From Variovorax davisae (GTDB lineage Bacteria; Pseudomonadota; Gammaproteobacteria; Burkholderiales; Burkholderiaceae_C): DNA of 64,000 nucleotides. The stretch is taken from contig NZ_JASZYS010000005.1 in the NCBI RefSeq assembly GCF_030316845.1, positions 62,001 through 126,000 of the forward strand, read 5' to 3'. The position numbers were made by a program, and so were the translations under genes. Shown here piece after piece: positions 41,995-51,877 of the stretch. The stretch's first letter is position 1. Each line of letters begins with the position of its first letter. Under the pieces are notes generated by a model. It was not told the DNA's origin, did no database searches, and worked only from the letters and a program-made list of their open reading frames with translations.

Positions 41995-42711
41995 TCACCA
42001 GTGGCCTGCGGCCTGCCCGCCGTCGACGTGAAGGATCTCGCCGGTCACGAACTTCGCGTTCTCGAGGAACAGCACCGCGTCGACGATCTCCTCCATTTCA
42101 CCCATGCGGCCCAGCGGATGCAGGCCGCTGAGCGCGCCATGGGTCTCGGGCGGATGCATCGGCGTCTTGACGATGCCGGGCGAGACCGCGTTCACGCGAA
42201 TGCCGCGCGACGCGTACTCGATGGCCAGCGACTTGGTGGCGGCGTTCAGGCCGCCCTTGGTCAGCGACGCCAGCACCGACGGCACGCCGTTGATCGGCTG
42301 GTCGGCCAGGCTGGTCGTGATCTGGACGATGTGGCCCGAGCCCTGGGCTTCCATCCGCTCCACGGCCAGCTGGCTGATGTGGAAGAAGCTCGCGAGGTTG
42401 GTGCCGATGTTCGCCGCCCAGTCCTCGCTGGTGAACGCGGTGAACGGCTTGGCCGTGAAGATGCCGGCGTTGTTGACCAGCGTGTCGATGCGGCCGAAGC
42501 GGTCCACGCCCTCGCTGAAGATCCGCGCGGCCGTTGCGGGGTCCGCGACGTCGCCGGCGATCGCCAGCACGCCCGGATCGGCGCTGGCGGCGATCGACCG
42601 CGAGTTGGCGACGACCCGGAAGCCGGCCTGGCGGTAGGCCTTGACCAGCGCCGCGCCGATGCCGCTGGAGGCGCCTGTGATGACGGCGACCTTGGAATTG
42701 CTTTCTGTCAT
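41995..42711 (-). CDS. SDR-family protein lacking the catalytic tyrosine
   Basis: This 238-residue classical short-chain dehydrogenase fold has the cofactor motif TGASSGIG (residues 12-19), NNAG (80-83) and Ser134. At the catalytic site the usual Tyr-x-x-x-Lys is Ala148-Ser-Leu-Thr-Lys152, so the proton-donating tyrosine is missing. The Ser-Leu-Thr-Lys segment is well ordered, so this is not a frameshift. It may belong to a divergent subgroup or bind without classical chemistry. Its operon partner is the tautomerase; the LysR gene is divergent, with an AT-rich 147-base control region. Confidence 0.83.
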   Translation of the reverse strand: MTESNSKVAVITGASSGIGAALVKAYRQAGFRVVANSRSIAASADPGVLAIAGDVADPATAARIFSEGVDRFGRIDTLVNNAGIFTAKPFTAFTSEDWAANIGTNLASFFHISQLAVERMEAQGSGHIVQITTSLADQPINGVPSVLASLTKGGLNAATKSLAIEYASRGIRVNAVSPGIVKTPMHPPETHGALSGLHPLGRMGEMEEIVDAVLFLENAKFVTGEILHVDGGQAAGHW

Positions 42712-42861
42712 GACGAATCCTTTTGAAGTGAGGACTCGACTTTATTGATGTTGTTTGGATGAATAAACCATCTGCAATGTACATCTACAAATACATGATG
42801 TAATGAATCAATCAATGCATCCACGGACCGACATGCCATCAATCGACAATTCGACGACGTG

Positions 42862-43743
42862 ATGCTGGGCAGCATCGAACTGTTCTGCCTCGCCGCCGAG
42901 CAGGGCAGCTTCACGGCCGCGGCGGCGACCGCTTCGGTGACCCCAGCGGCCGTGAGCCGTTCGGTCTCGCGGCTGGAGGAGCGGCTGGGCGTGCGGCTCT
43001 TCACGCGGACGACGCGCCAGATGCGTCTGACCGAGGCCGGGCGCGGGTATTTCGAGCAGTGCCGGCAAGCCCTGAACCAGCTGGTCGAAGCCGAGCGGGT
43101 GGCCTCCGGCCACCAGCTTGCGCCGTCCGGCCTGCTGCGCATCAGTGCCCCGACCACCTACGGCCACTACCGCCTGCTGCCGCTGCTGCCCGCCTTCCGC
43201 GAGCGCTTTCCGGCCGTGAAGGTCGAGGTCAACGTCAGCAACCGCAACATCGACTTCGCGGAGGAGGGCTACGACCTGGCGATACGGGCGCGCGCGACCG
43301 CCGACTCGAGCCTGGTCTCGCGCCATCTGGAGGACACGCCGCTGGTGGTCGTCGCTTCGCCCGACTACCTGCGGCGCCACGGCACGCCGTCGACCCTCGA
43401 CCAGCTGCAGGCCCACGAATGCATCCAGTTCGAGCTGCCCAGCAGCGGGCGCGCCATTCCGTGGCTGTTTCGGCGCGACGGCCAGGAGCTCGAGCTGCAG
43501 ACCGCCGGCGGCTATGCGTGTTCGGACGACGTGACCGCCGGCGCCACCCTGGCGCGGCATGGCGCCGGCGTGTTCCAGGCCTATCGCTTCGTCGTCGAGG
43601 AGGACCTGCGCGCAGGCCGGCTGGTGGAGCTGCTGCAGGACTTCGGCGGCCGTTCGCGGCCGCACAGCCTGTTGTATCCGCACCGGCGCTTCGTGCCGCT
43701 GCGGGTGCGCGTGTTCGTCGACTTCCTGCTCGGCCGGCCTTAG
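42862..43743 (+). CDS. LysR-family transcriptional regulator (CrgA-like)
   Basis: This protein of about 293 residues is of LysR length, with the N-terminal HTH GSFTAAAATASVTPAAVSRSVSRLEERLG (residues about 15-44, quoted as guide only) and the CrgA-type effector domain with HYRLLPLLPAFRERFP. It is divergent from the SDR-tautomerase pair and presumably regulates it. Tandem GTG (42859) and ATG (42862) codons compete as starts, and no ribosome site decides. Its stop overlaps the convergent Lrp gene's stop by four bases. Confidence 0.9.
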   Translation: MLGSIELFCLAAEQGSFTAAAATASVTPAAVSRSVSRLEERLGVRLFTRTTRQMRLTEAGRGYFEQCRQALNQLVEAERVASGHQLAPSGLLRISAPTTYGHYRLLPLLPAFRERFPAVKVEVNVSNRNIDFAEEGYDLAIRARATADSSLVSRHLEDTPLVVVASPDYLRRHGTPSTLDQLQAHECIQFELPSSGRAIPWLFRRDGQELELQTAGGYACSDDVTAGATLARHGAGVFQAYRFVVEEDLRAGRLVELLQDFGGRSRPHSLLYPHRRFVPLRVRVFVDFLLGRP

Positions 43744-44222
43744 CCCGGCAGCGGGATCCGCGCGCTGCTCTTCACTTCCTCCATCACCGCATAGGTGCGC
43801 GTCTCGCGCACCCCGGGCAGCTGCCACAGCACCGTGCCGGCGAAGTCGCGGTAGGCCGCCATGTCGGCCATGCGGGTCTTGAGCAGGTAGTCGAAGCCGC
43901 CCGCGACCATGTGGCATTCCATGATCTCCTCGCGCACCTGCACCGCGGCCTTGAATTCGTCGAAGACGTTGGGCGTGGTGCGGTCGAGCAGCACCTCGAC
44001 GAAGACGGTGAAGCCGCGGCCCAGCTTGTGCGGATCGAGCCGGGCCTCGTAGCCGAGGATGAAGCCGTCGCGCGCCAGGCGCTGCACCCGGGCCAGCACG
44101 GCGGTCGGCGACAGCGCCACGGCCTCGGCCAGCTTGAGGTTCGAGATGCGGCCGTCTTCCTGAAGAACCTTCAGGATTTTCATGTCGATGCGGTCGAGAT
44201 CGGTGGTTGATTCATTCGTCAC
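43740..44222 (-). CDS. Lrp/AsnC-family regulator, likely PutR-type, GTG start
   Basis: This 160-residue protein has an N-terminal HTH (DLDRIDMKILKVLQEDGRISN to about residue 55) and a C-terminal RAM ligand-binding domain with FVEVLLDR and the GGFDYLLKTRMADM segment. The GTG at 44222 gives the usual Lrp length; no ATG fits without a long odd leader. It is divergent from putA, the standard position for the PutR activator of proline catabolism. PutA here lacks its own DNA-binding domain, which strengthens the link. Confidence 0.88.
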   Translation of the reverse strand: MTNESTTDLDRIDMKILKVLQEDGRISNLKLAEAVALSPTAVLARVQRLARDGFILGYEARLDPHKLGRGFTVFVEVLLDRTTPNVFDEFKAAVQVREEIMECHMVAGGFDYLLKTRMADMAAYRDFAGTVLWQLPGVRETRTYAVMEEVKSSARIPLPG

Positions 44223-44313
44223 TAGCGAATTATCCGGTCCATGATTGAATTTTGGTGAATAACTCGGCGAAGGAAGGGGGAGCATCGCAGGCATTGGATC
44301 ACCGGAGTTCGCC

Positions 44314-47268
44314 ATGCGCCTGCCCAGCCCCTACCGGCCCGAAGCCGACGTCGTCTCGCACCGCCTCGCCGCGCTGAAGGGCGCCCTCGACTGGGCGGCC
44401 ATCGTGCCCCTCGCCACACCCTGGGTGCGCGCGGTGCGCCACAGCCCGCCGCCGTTCTGGGCCATGGAGAGCCTGCTGCACGAATACCCGATCTCGAGCG
44501 CCGAGGGCCTGGCCCTGATGCGGCTGGCCGAGGCGCTGCTGCGGGTGCCCGACGCCGAGACCGCGATCGCCCTGACCGCCGACCAGCTCGGGCGCGCCCA
44601 TTTCGACGGCAGCGCCGACTCGACCCTGGCGCGGCTGTCGTCCACGGCGATCGCGCTGTCGAAGAAGTTCCTGCCCGGCCAGGAGGCCGAGCCGGGCCTG
44701 ATGGCCAGGCTCGGCGCCCGCACCGTGGTCGCCGCGACCCTGCGTGCGGTACAGCTGCTGGGCCGCCAGTTCGTGCTCGGCCAGACCATCGAGGAGGGCA
44801 TGGCCGAGGCCCGCTCGGCCCACAGGAAGCACTCCGCGCTGCGCTTCAGCTACGACATGCTGGGCGAGGGCGCGCGCACCGACGCCGATGCGCTGCGCTA
44901 TCTCGACAGCTACGTCAACGCGATCCGCTCGATCGCCGCCGGCGCCGACCCTGACGGCACGCCCGAGCACAACGACGGCATCTCGATCAAGCTCAGCGCG
45001 CTGCATCCGCGCTATGAAGACGCCCAGCACGCGCGCGTGATGCGCGAGCTGGTGCCGCGCGTCTGGCAGCTGTGCCTGCTGGCGGCCGACGCCCGGCTCA
45101 ACCTCACGATCGATGCCGAGGAGGTCGACCGGCTCGAACTCTCGCTCGACGTCTTCGAGGCGCTGGCCGAACAGGTGGCGGCCGAGAAGCCGCAGTGGCG
45201 CGGCTTCGGGCTGGCGCTGCAGGCCTACCAGACGCGGGCACTGGAACTGATCGAGCACGTCGCCGGGATCGCCCGCAAGCACCGGCTGCGGCTGATGTGC
45301 CGGCTGGTCAAGGGCGCCTACTGGGACGCCGAGATCAAGCGGGCGCAGGAACTCGGGCTGCCGTACTACCCGGTCTTCACGCACAAGCACCACACCGACC
45401 TCAGCTACCTGGCCTGCGCGCGGGCGCTGCTCGCGGTGCCGGATGCGATCTACCCGCAGTTCGCGACGCACAACGCGGGCACCATCGCTGCCATCCTGCG
45501 GATGGCGGGCGACACGCCGTTCGAGCTGCAGCGGCTGCACGGCATGGGCGAAGGCATCTACCGGGAGGTGATGAAGAGCACCACCGTGCCGGTGCGTGTC
45601 TACGCACCGGTCGGCCGCCACGAGGACCTGCTGGCCTACCTGGTACGCCGGCTGCTCGAGAACGGCGCCAACTCGTCCTTCGTGAACCAGCTGGGCGACG
45701 AATCGGTCGGCATGGACGCGCTGCTGGTGTCGCCGCTGTGGCTCGACCGCCATGCCTCGCTGCCGCTGCCGCCCGAGCTCTACGGCCCGGCGCCGGCACG
45801 GCGCAACAGCGGCGGCGTCGACCTGGCGGTCGAGGCCATGCGCGCGCCGCTGCTGGCGGCCCTTGCGGCCACGATGGTGCCGGCGGTGCCGGAGTTCGAC
45901 GCCCAGCGCGTCGAGGCGGCCGTCGCCGCCGCGGCCGGGGCCTACGGCAGCTGGACACGGACCCCGGTCGTCCGCCGCGCCGCCGTGCTGCGCCATGCGG
46001 CCGACGCGCTGCAGGCCGAACTGCCGCGCTTCTGCGCCCTGCTGGTCAAGGAGGCCTTCAAGACCTGGGGCGACGCGGTGGCCGAGGTGCGCGAAGCGGT
46101 CGATTTCCTGCGCTACTACGCCGACGAGGCCGAGCGGCTGATGCAGCCTGTCGCCCTGCCCGGGCCGACCGGCGAGAGCAACGAGCTGCGCCTCACCGGC
46201 CGCGGCCCCTGGGTCTGCATCAGTCCTTGGAACTTCCCGCTGGCGATCTTCCTGGGCCAGGTGGCGGCGGCGCTGGCGACCGGCAACACGGTGCTGGCCA
46301 AGCCGGCCGAACAGACGCCGGCGGTCGCGCTGGCAGCGGTGCGGCTGCTGCATGCCGCCGGCGTGCCGGCCGAGGCCCTGCAACTGCTGCACGGGCCGGG
46401 CGAGACCGTCGGTGCCGCGCTGGTCGCGGCGCCCGGCGTGGCCGGCGTGGTGTTCACCGGCTCGACCCAGGTGGCGAAGGTCATCCACCGTGCGCTGGCG
46501 GCCAAGGACGGCCCGATCGTGCCGCTGATCGCCGAGACCGGCGGCATCAACGCGATGCTGGTCGACTCCAGCGCGCTGCCCGAGCAGGTGGTCGATGCCG
46601 TGGTGCAGAGCGCCTTCCGCTCGGCCGGCCAGCGCTGTTCGGCACTGCGGCTGCTGCTGGTGCACGCGCAGATCGCCGACCCGGTGATCGAGATGATCCG
46701 GGGCGCGGCCAGGGAACTGGCCGCCGGCGATCCGGCGGCGCTGGCCACCGACGTCGGGCCGGTCATCGACCGCGAGGCCTTCGAGAACATCCGGCGGCAT
46801 CTGCGGCGGCTCGATGCGCAAGCCACCGTGCTGGTCGCGCCGGCCGACGCCACGCCCGGGGTCGAGAACCTGGTCCCGCCGCACGCCTACGAGCTGCCGG
46901 CCATCGACCGGGTCAGCGACGAGATCTTCGGCCCGGTGCTGCAGGTGGTGCGCTGGTCGGGCGAGCCCCAGGCCGTGATCGACGCCGTCAACCGGCTGGG
47001 TTTCGGGCTCACGCTGGGCATCCAGACCCGCATCGACAGCCGGGCCCTGGCGCTGGCGGCGCGCGCCCATGTGGGCAACGTCTACGTCAACCGCAACATC
47101 ATCGGGGCGGTCGTCGGCGTCCAGCCCTTCGGCGGCGAGGGGCTCAGCGGGACCGGCCCGAAGGCGGGCGGCCCGCACTACCTGCTTCGCTTCTGCGCGG
47201 AGCAGACGCTCACCATCAACACCACCGCCGCGGGCGGCAACGCGGCGCTGCTTGCCGCCATCGCATAA
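44314..47268 (+). CDS. putA: Bifunctional proline dehydrogenase / P5C dehydrogenase PutA
   Basis: This 984-residue type-A PutA oxidises proline to pyrroline-5-carboxylate with FAD and then glutamate semialdehyde to glutamate with NAD. The proline-dehydrogenase barrel is at about 120-450 ([32 protein letters not shown]). The aldehyde dehydrogenase half starts near 510, with catalytic Cys775 in AGQRCSALR. There is no N-terminal ribbon-helix-helix domain, so it cannot repress itself as E. coli PutA does. CGGAG precedes the ATG. gdhA follows 83 bases downstream. Confidence 0.96.
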   Translation: MRLPSPYRPEADVVSHRLAALKGALDWAAIVPLATPWVRAVRHSPPPFWAMESLLHEYPISSAEGLALMRLAEALLRVPDAETAIALTADQLGRAHFDGSADSTLARLSSTAIALSKKFLPGQEAEPGLMARLGARTVVAATLRAVQLLGRQFVLGQTIEEGMAEARSAHRKHSALRFSYDMLGEGARTDADALRYLDSYVNAIRSIAAGADPDGTPEHNDGISIKLSALHPRYEDAQHARVMRELVPRVWQLCLLAADARLNLTIDAEEVDRLELSLDVFEALAEQVAAEKPQWRGFGLALQAYQTRALELIEHVAGIARKHRLRLMCRLVKGAYWDAEIKRAQELGLPYYPVFTHKHHTDLSYLACARALLAVPDAIYPQFATHNAGTIAAILRMAGDTPFELQRLHGMGEGIYREVMKSTTVPVRVYAPVGRHEDLLAYLVRRLLENGANSSFVNQLGDESVGMDALLVSPLWLDRHASLPLPPELYGPAPARRNSGGVDLAVEAMRAPLLAALAATMVPAVPEFDAQRVEAAVAAAAGAYGSWTRTPVVRRAAVLRHAADALQAELPRFCALLVKEAFKTWGDAVAEVREAVDFLRYYADEAERLMQPVALPGPTGESNELRLTGRGPWVCISPWNFPLAIFLGQVAAALATGNTVLAKPAEQTPAVALAAVRLLHAAGVPAEALQLLHGPGETVGAALVAAPGVAGVVFTGSTQVAKVIHRALAAKDGPIVPLIAETGGINAMLVDSSALPEQVVDAVVQSAFRSAGQRCSALRLLLVHAQIADPVIEMIRGAARELAAGDPAALATDVGPVIDREAFENIRRHLRRLDAQATVLVAPADATPGVENLVPPHAYELPAIDRVSDEIFGPVLQVVRWSGEPQAVIDAVNRLGFGLTLGIQTRIDSRALALAARAHVGNVYVNRNIIGAVVGVQPFGGEGLSGTGPKAGGPHYLLRFCAEQTLTINTTAAGGNAALLAAIA

Positions 47269-47351
47269 CCGCCAAAGCAACGCGCATAGGCATGGCGCGA
47301 CGGGCGCACCAGGACTATCGTGGCGCCTGTCCGTTCAACACAAGGATCGCC

Positions 47352-48622
47352 ATGAGCTCCGAACTCTCCTACGTCCAGCCGACCGCCAACAGCCCGTGGG
47401 GCACCTACCTGTCGCAAGTGGATCGCGTCGTCCCCTACCTGGGCGGACTGGCCCGCTGGGCCGAGACGCTCAAGCGCCCGAAGCGCGCGCTGATCGTCGA
47501 CGTGCCGATCGAGATGGACGACGGCTCCATCGCCCACTTCGAAGGCTTCCGGGTGCAGCACAACATGTCCCGCGGCCCGGGCAAGGGCGGCGTGCGCTTC
47601 CACCCCGACGTGACGCTCGAGGAAGTGATGGCCCTCTCGGCCTGGATGACGGTCAAGACCGCGGCGGTCAACCTGCCGTACGGCGGTGCGAAGGGCGGCA
47701 TCCGGGTCGACCCCAAGAAGCTGTCGATGAAGGAGCTGGAAAAGGTCACGCGCCGCTACACCAGCGAGATAGGCATCATCATCGGCCCGCATTCCGACAT
47801 CCCGGCGCCCGACGTCAACACCAACGCCCAGATCATGGCCTGGATGATGGACACCTATTCGATGAACGTCGGCGGCACCGCCACCGGCGTCGTCACCGGC
47901 AAGCCGCTGCACCTGGGCGGCTCGCTGGGCCGGGTCAAGGCCACCGGCCGCGGCGTCTTCGTGACCGGCCGCGAGGCGGCGCGCCGGCTCGGGCTCGACC
48001 TGCGCGGCGCCCGCATCGCGGTGCAGGGCTTCGGCAACGTGGGTTCGGTGGCGGCCGAGCTGTTCGCCGAGGCCGGCGCCAAGATCGTCGCGGTGCAGGA
48101 CCACACGGGGACCATCGTCAACGAGAACGGTCTCGACCTGGCCGGGCTGGTGCCGGCCTCGCGCACCGAGGGCGGCGCCGTGAGCTTCAAGGGCGGGGAG
48201 GTGATCGACAACGAGGACTTCTGGAAAGTGGCCTGCGACATCCTGATCCCGGCCGCGCTCGAAGGCCAGATCACGGCCGAACGGGCCCAGAAGACCAAGG
48301 CCCGGCTGGTGCTCGAAGGCGCGAACGGCCCGACCGTGCCGACCGCCGACGACATCCTGGCCGAGCGCGGCGTGCTGGTGGTGCCCGACGTGATCTGCAA
48401 CGCCGGCGGCGTGACGGTCAGCTACTTCGAGTGGGTGCAGGACTTCTCCTCCTTCTTCTGGGACGAGGACGAGATCAACGTGCGGCTCGACCGCATCATG
48501 ATGAATGCGCTCAACAACATCTGGGACACCGCCGACCGCCACAAGATCACGCTGCGCACCGCCACCTACGCGGTGGCCTGCGAGCGGATCCTGATGGCGC
48601 GCCAGGAGCGTGGCCTGTACCC

Positions 48623-48626
<4 letters not shown>
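47352..48626 (+). CDS. gdhA: Glutamate dehydrogenase (Glu/Leu/Phe/Val family)
   Basis: This 424-residue enzyme is of hexameric GDH length. It has [11 protein letters not shown] and the catalytic-lysine region [13 protein letters not shown] near residue 115, the [18 protein letters not shown] block near 150, and the dinucleotide motif [13 protein letters not shown] near 228. It converts glutamate and 2-oxoglutarate reversibly; catabolic NAD use is likely because putA lies just upstream. The P-loop kinase gene overlaps its stop by four bases. Confidence 0.94.
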
Positions 48627-49249
<623 letters not shown>

Positions 49250-49280
49250 TCCGGGGAACGCGGCGCCGCTGCCGATGTCC

Positions 49281-49388
49281 AAGCCGGGCCGCGCTCCCCC
49301 GGCTTGCTAGCTTGCCCCCACGCTCCTCACTTCGTGTGTCGCTGCCCCCAAGGGGGCCGCAGGCCGCCTTGGGGCGGCCAGGCGCCGG
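49281..49388. repeat. Comamonadaceae-style intergenic GC repeat with hairpins
   Basis: The gap between the kinase and DUF2242 genes holds a patterned block with CTCACTTCGTGTGTCGCTGCC at its core. Two hairpins are visible: AAGCCGGG (49281-49288) with CCCGGCTT (49298-49305), and CCCCAAGG (49346-49353) with CCTTGGGG (49367-49374). I associate this pattern with intergenic elements repeated many times in Variovorax and Acidovorax genomes; that is from memory. It may end transcription of the putA-side genes. Confidence 0.55.
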
Positions 49389-49414
49389 CCTATCATTCGC
49401 ACTTCGACCACTCC

Positions 49415-50056
49415 ATGCCTGCCATGCGCCTTCCGTCCTGCCGCGCCGCCGCCGCGCTGCTGCTGTCCTTGTTCATCGCCGGCTGCAGCTCGCCGACCCG
49501 GGTCTACTACGAGCCCGAGGAGTTCGACTCCACCACCACCCACACGCGCAACTTTCCCGCCACCGAGGCGCAGACCTGCGAGGCCGCGCGGCGTGCGCTG
49601 CTGAGCCAGGGCTACATGATCACGGCGGGCACCGCCGACCTGGTGACCGGCCGCAAGAGCTTCCAGCCGGCGTCAGAGGTGCACGTCGAAGTCGAGTTCC
49701 GCGTGGTCTGCGCGCGCGACGGCCATCGGGGCGATGGCGCGCGCAGCACCATCGCCTTCGCCAGCGCGCTGCAGGACCGTTATGGGGTGAAGAAGACCAA
49801 CAACTCGGCCAGCGTGGGCGTCGGCGCGATCGGCTCGCTGTCGCTGCCGTTCAGCTCGAGCGACGATGCGCTGGTCAAGGTGGCGAGCGAAACGCTGACC
49901 GACGAGCGCTTCTACGACCGCTTCTTCTCGCTGATCGACCGCTTCCTGCCGGCCGCCGCCGAGGGCAGGCCGGCCGAGGCCTCGCCGGTGGTGACGCCGC
50001 AGCCGCTGATCGAGGCGCCGTTGCGGCCGGTGCCGCCGTCGCCGACGCGGGGCTGA
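49415..50056 (+). CDS. DUF2242 lipoprotein
   Basis: This protein of about 213 residues has a lipoprotein signal ending IAGCSS (Cys about 21). It has the DUF2242 opening YYEPEEFDSTTTHTRNFP and the conserved TCEAARRALLSQGY, then a beta-rich core and a Pro-rich tail. It is presumably an outer-membrane-anchored protein of unknown role found in Burkholderiales. ATGs at 49415 and 49424 are both possible. It stands alone after the intergenic repeat and is convergent with the response regulator. Confidence 0.84.
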   Translation: MPAMRLPSCRAAAALLLSLFIAGCSSPTRVYYEPEEFDSTTTHTRNFPATEAQTCEAARRALLSQGYMITAGTADLVTGRKSFQPASEVHVEVEFRVVCARDGHRGDGARSTIAFASALQDRYGVKKTNNSASVGVGAIGSLSLPFSSSDDALVKVASETLTDERFYDRFFSLIDRFLPAAAEGRPAEASPVVTPQPLIEAPLRPVPPSPTRG

Positions 50057-50068
50057 GGATCCATCCGC

Positions 50069-50455
50069 TCAGGCGGCGCTTCGGGCCAAGGCGGCTTCCA
50101 GCTGCTCGACGCTGAACGGCTTCTGCAGCCACAGCGCGCCCGGTATCGGCGTCGCCGGCGGGGGCTGCCCGGTGGCGAAGATCACGCCCAGGCGGTCGAG
50201 CTGGTGGCGGGTTCGCAGGATGTCCGCCAGGTCCAGGCCGGACAGCGCCGGCAGCCCGACGTCGGTCATCAGGATGTCGAAGGCCTTGTCGTAGAAGCGG
50301 TCCTTGGCGCTCTCGGCGCTGCGGACGCCGGTCGCCCAATGGCCCAGGAGCTGCAGCATCTCGACGGTGGCCGCCAAGGTGTCGGCATCGTCTTCCACCA
50401 CCAGCACGCGCAGGCCCCTGGCATGTTCCTCTGTCATTGGTCCGTTGGTAGGCAT
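50069..50455 (-). CDS. Single-domain response regulator (REC only)
   Basis: This 128-residue protein is a lone receiver domain: LVVEDDADTL supplies the acidic pocket, DILMTDVGLP the phospho-acceptor Asp (near residue 64), and LQKPFS the conserved Lys (near 112). There is no output domain, so it probably acts by protein contact in a phosphorelay or pairs with a hybrid histidine kinase. No kinase lies in the window. A second ATG at 50437 is possible. Confidence 0.9.
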   Translation of the reverse strand: MPTNGPMTEEHARGLRVLVVEDDADTLAATVEMLQLLGHWATGVRSAESAKDRFYDKAFDILMTDVGLPALSGLDLADILRTRHQLDRLGVIFATGQPPPATPIPGALWLQKPFSVEQLEAALARSAA

Positions 50456-50561
50456 CGTCGTGTTCTGTCCGGGGGACCACGACTCTAGCGACGGCCGGCG
50501 CCCGGCGGACTTCCGCGAACGCGCCTTTGCGCGTAGGAAAGCGGCCCGAGTCGCGCTGCCG

Positions 50562-50789
50562 TCAGAGTGCGACCGCGCGGGCGGCGTAGGCCGGCAGGCC
50601 GTTCAGCCCGCAGAGGCGCTGGAGCACCCCGTAGCCCTGCGCCAGGGCCGCCGAGTAGGTGGCGAACGAACGCTCGGCGCGGTGCAGGGGCTCGAAGCGG
50701 CCGTCGCGCCGGACGTCTTCGTGGATCACCCAGAAATACGATCCGTCCGTCGGTTGTTCCACCAGCAGTCCAATCTTGCGCACGCCCAT
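50562..50789 (-). CDS. Small protein of unknown function
   Basis: This 75-residue reading frame starts at the ATG at 50789 with GVRKIGLLVEQP. The protein is mixed alpha/beta and not low in complexity, with an aromatic block SYFWVIHED and a plausible helix YSAALAQGYGVLQRLCGL. Codon positions look coding, with GC-rich third bases. It lies alone between the response regulator and arginase, behind a short lower-GC stretch (50800-50840) that could be its promoter. No family is recognised. Confidence 0.6.
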   Translation of the reverse strand: MGVRKIGLLVEQPTDGSYFWVIHEDVRRDGRFEPLHRAERSFATYSAALAQGYGVLQRLCGLNGLPAYAARAVAL

Positions 50790-50895
50790 CTTGTTTCTCG
50801 GTATCAAAAAGAATACTTAAGAATGTAGTTCCAGGCTGCAAATGCGCGCAGGGAGAAAAGTCACGGAGCGCCGCTTTTTGCGCCGGCGGGCCGCC

Positions 50896-51807
50896 TCAGC
50901 GCACCAGCGTCGACTTGCCGAACAGGCTTTCGATCAGCTCGACCGCGATTTCCGCCGTCCGGTTGCGCACGTCGAGCGCCGGGTTGAGCTCGACCACGTC
51001 GAGCGAGCCCAGCCGGCCGGTGTCGGCGATCATTTCCATGCACAGCTGCATCTCGCGCCAGGTCGGGCCGCCGCGCACGCCGGTGCCGACGCCCGGCGCA
51101 TAGTCGGGGTCGAGGCAGTCGAGGTCGAAGCTCACGTGCAGGTGGGTGTCGTCGTCGACGTCCTGCAGCGCCTCGGTCATCGTGGTGCGCATGCCGTGCT
51201 CGTCGATGTGGCGCATGTCGAAGACGCCCAGGCCGAGCGCGCGGATGGCCGCCTTCTCTTCGGCGTCGACGCTGCGGATGCCCAGGAAGCGGATCGCGTC
51301 GTGCGCCAGCGCCGCCGCATCGCCGCTCCAGCCGGTGAGCGCCGCCGGCCCGTGGCCGAGCAGGCAGGAGACCGGCATGCCATGCATGTTGCCGCTCGGG
51401 CTGGTGGTTTCGGTGTTGACGTCGGTATGGGCGTCGAGCCACAGCACCCGCAGCTTCTGCCGCCGCTGGCGCACGTGGCGCGCGATCGCGCTGATCGAGC
51501 CGACCGCGATGCAGTGGTCGCCGCCCAGCAGGATGGGCAGTTGTTTCGCCTCCATTGCCTGGTCGACGGCGTCGTAGACCAGCCGGTTCCAGGCGATCAC
51601 CTCGGGCAGATGGTGCAGCCCCTCGGCCGGCGTCTCCCAGGGCGTGCCCGGCCCGGCCAGGTTGCCGCCGTCGATCAGCTCGAAGCCCAGTCGGGCCAGC
51701 GTGTTGGCCAGCCCGGCCACCCGCAGCGCGTCGGGCCCCATGCCGGCGCCGCGGGTGCTGGCGCCGATGTCGGTCGGTGCGCCGATCAGTCGAAGGGTGC
51801 GGGTCAT
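50896..51807 (-). CDS. rocF: Arginase
   Basis: This 303-residue ureohydrolase carries all manganese-binding motifs of arginase in order: GGDHCIAVG (near residue 99), LDAHTDVNT (near 125) and SFDLDCLDP (near 230). It splits arginine to ornithine and urea in the cytoplasm. Length and SPSGNMHGMP support arginase over agmatinase. The ATG at 51807 follows a GGAGA ribosome site. There are no ornithine genes beside it, although putA and gdhA about 3 kb away would handle proline and glutamate made from ornithine. Confidence 0.93.
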   Translation of the reverse strand: MTRTLRLIGAPTDIGASTRGAGMGPDALRVAGLANTLARLGFELIDGGNLAGPGTPWETPAEGLHHLPEVIAWNRLVYDAVDQAMEAKQLPILLGGDHCIAVGSISAIARHVRQRRQKLRVLWLDAHTDVNTETTSPSGNMHGMPVSCLLGHGPAALTGWSGDAAALAHDAIRFLGIRSVDAEEKAAIRALGLGVFDMRHIDEHGMRTTMTEALQDVDDDTHLHVSFDLDCLDPDYAPGVGTGVRGGPTWREMQLCMEMIADTGRLGSLDVVELNPALDVRNRTAEIAVELIESLFGKSTLVR

Positions 51808-51877
51808 GCGCGGCTCTCCAGTTGCGTGTGCAGGCGCTACGGTAGCGCACCGGCATGACAAACGGCAACCGCGACGG

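Noticed and set aside
49250..49414. Small coding gene in the kinase-DUF2242 gap
   Set aside because: The stretch is dominated by inverted GC repeats and offers no ribosome site with a sensible protein.
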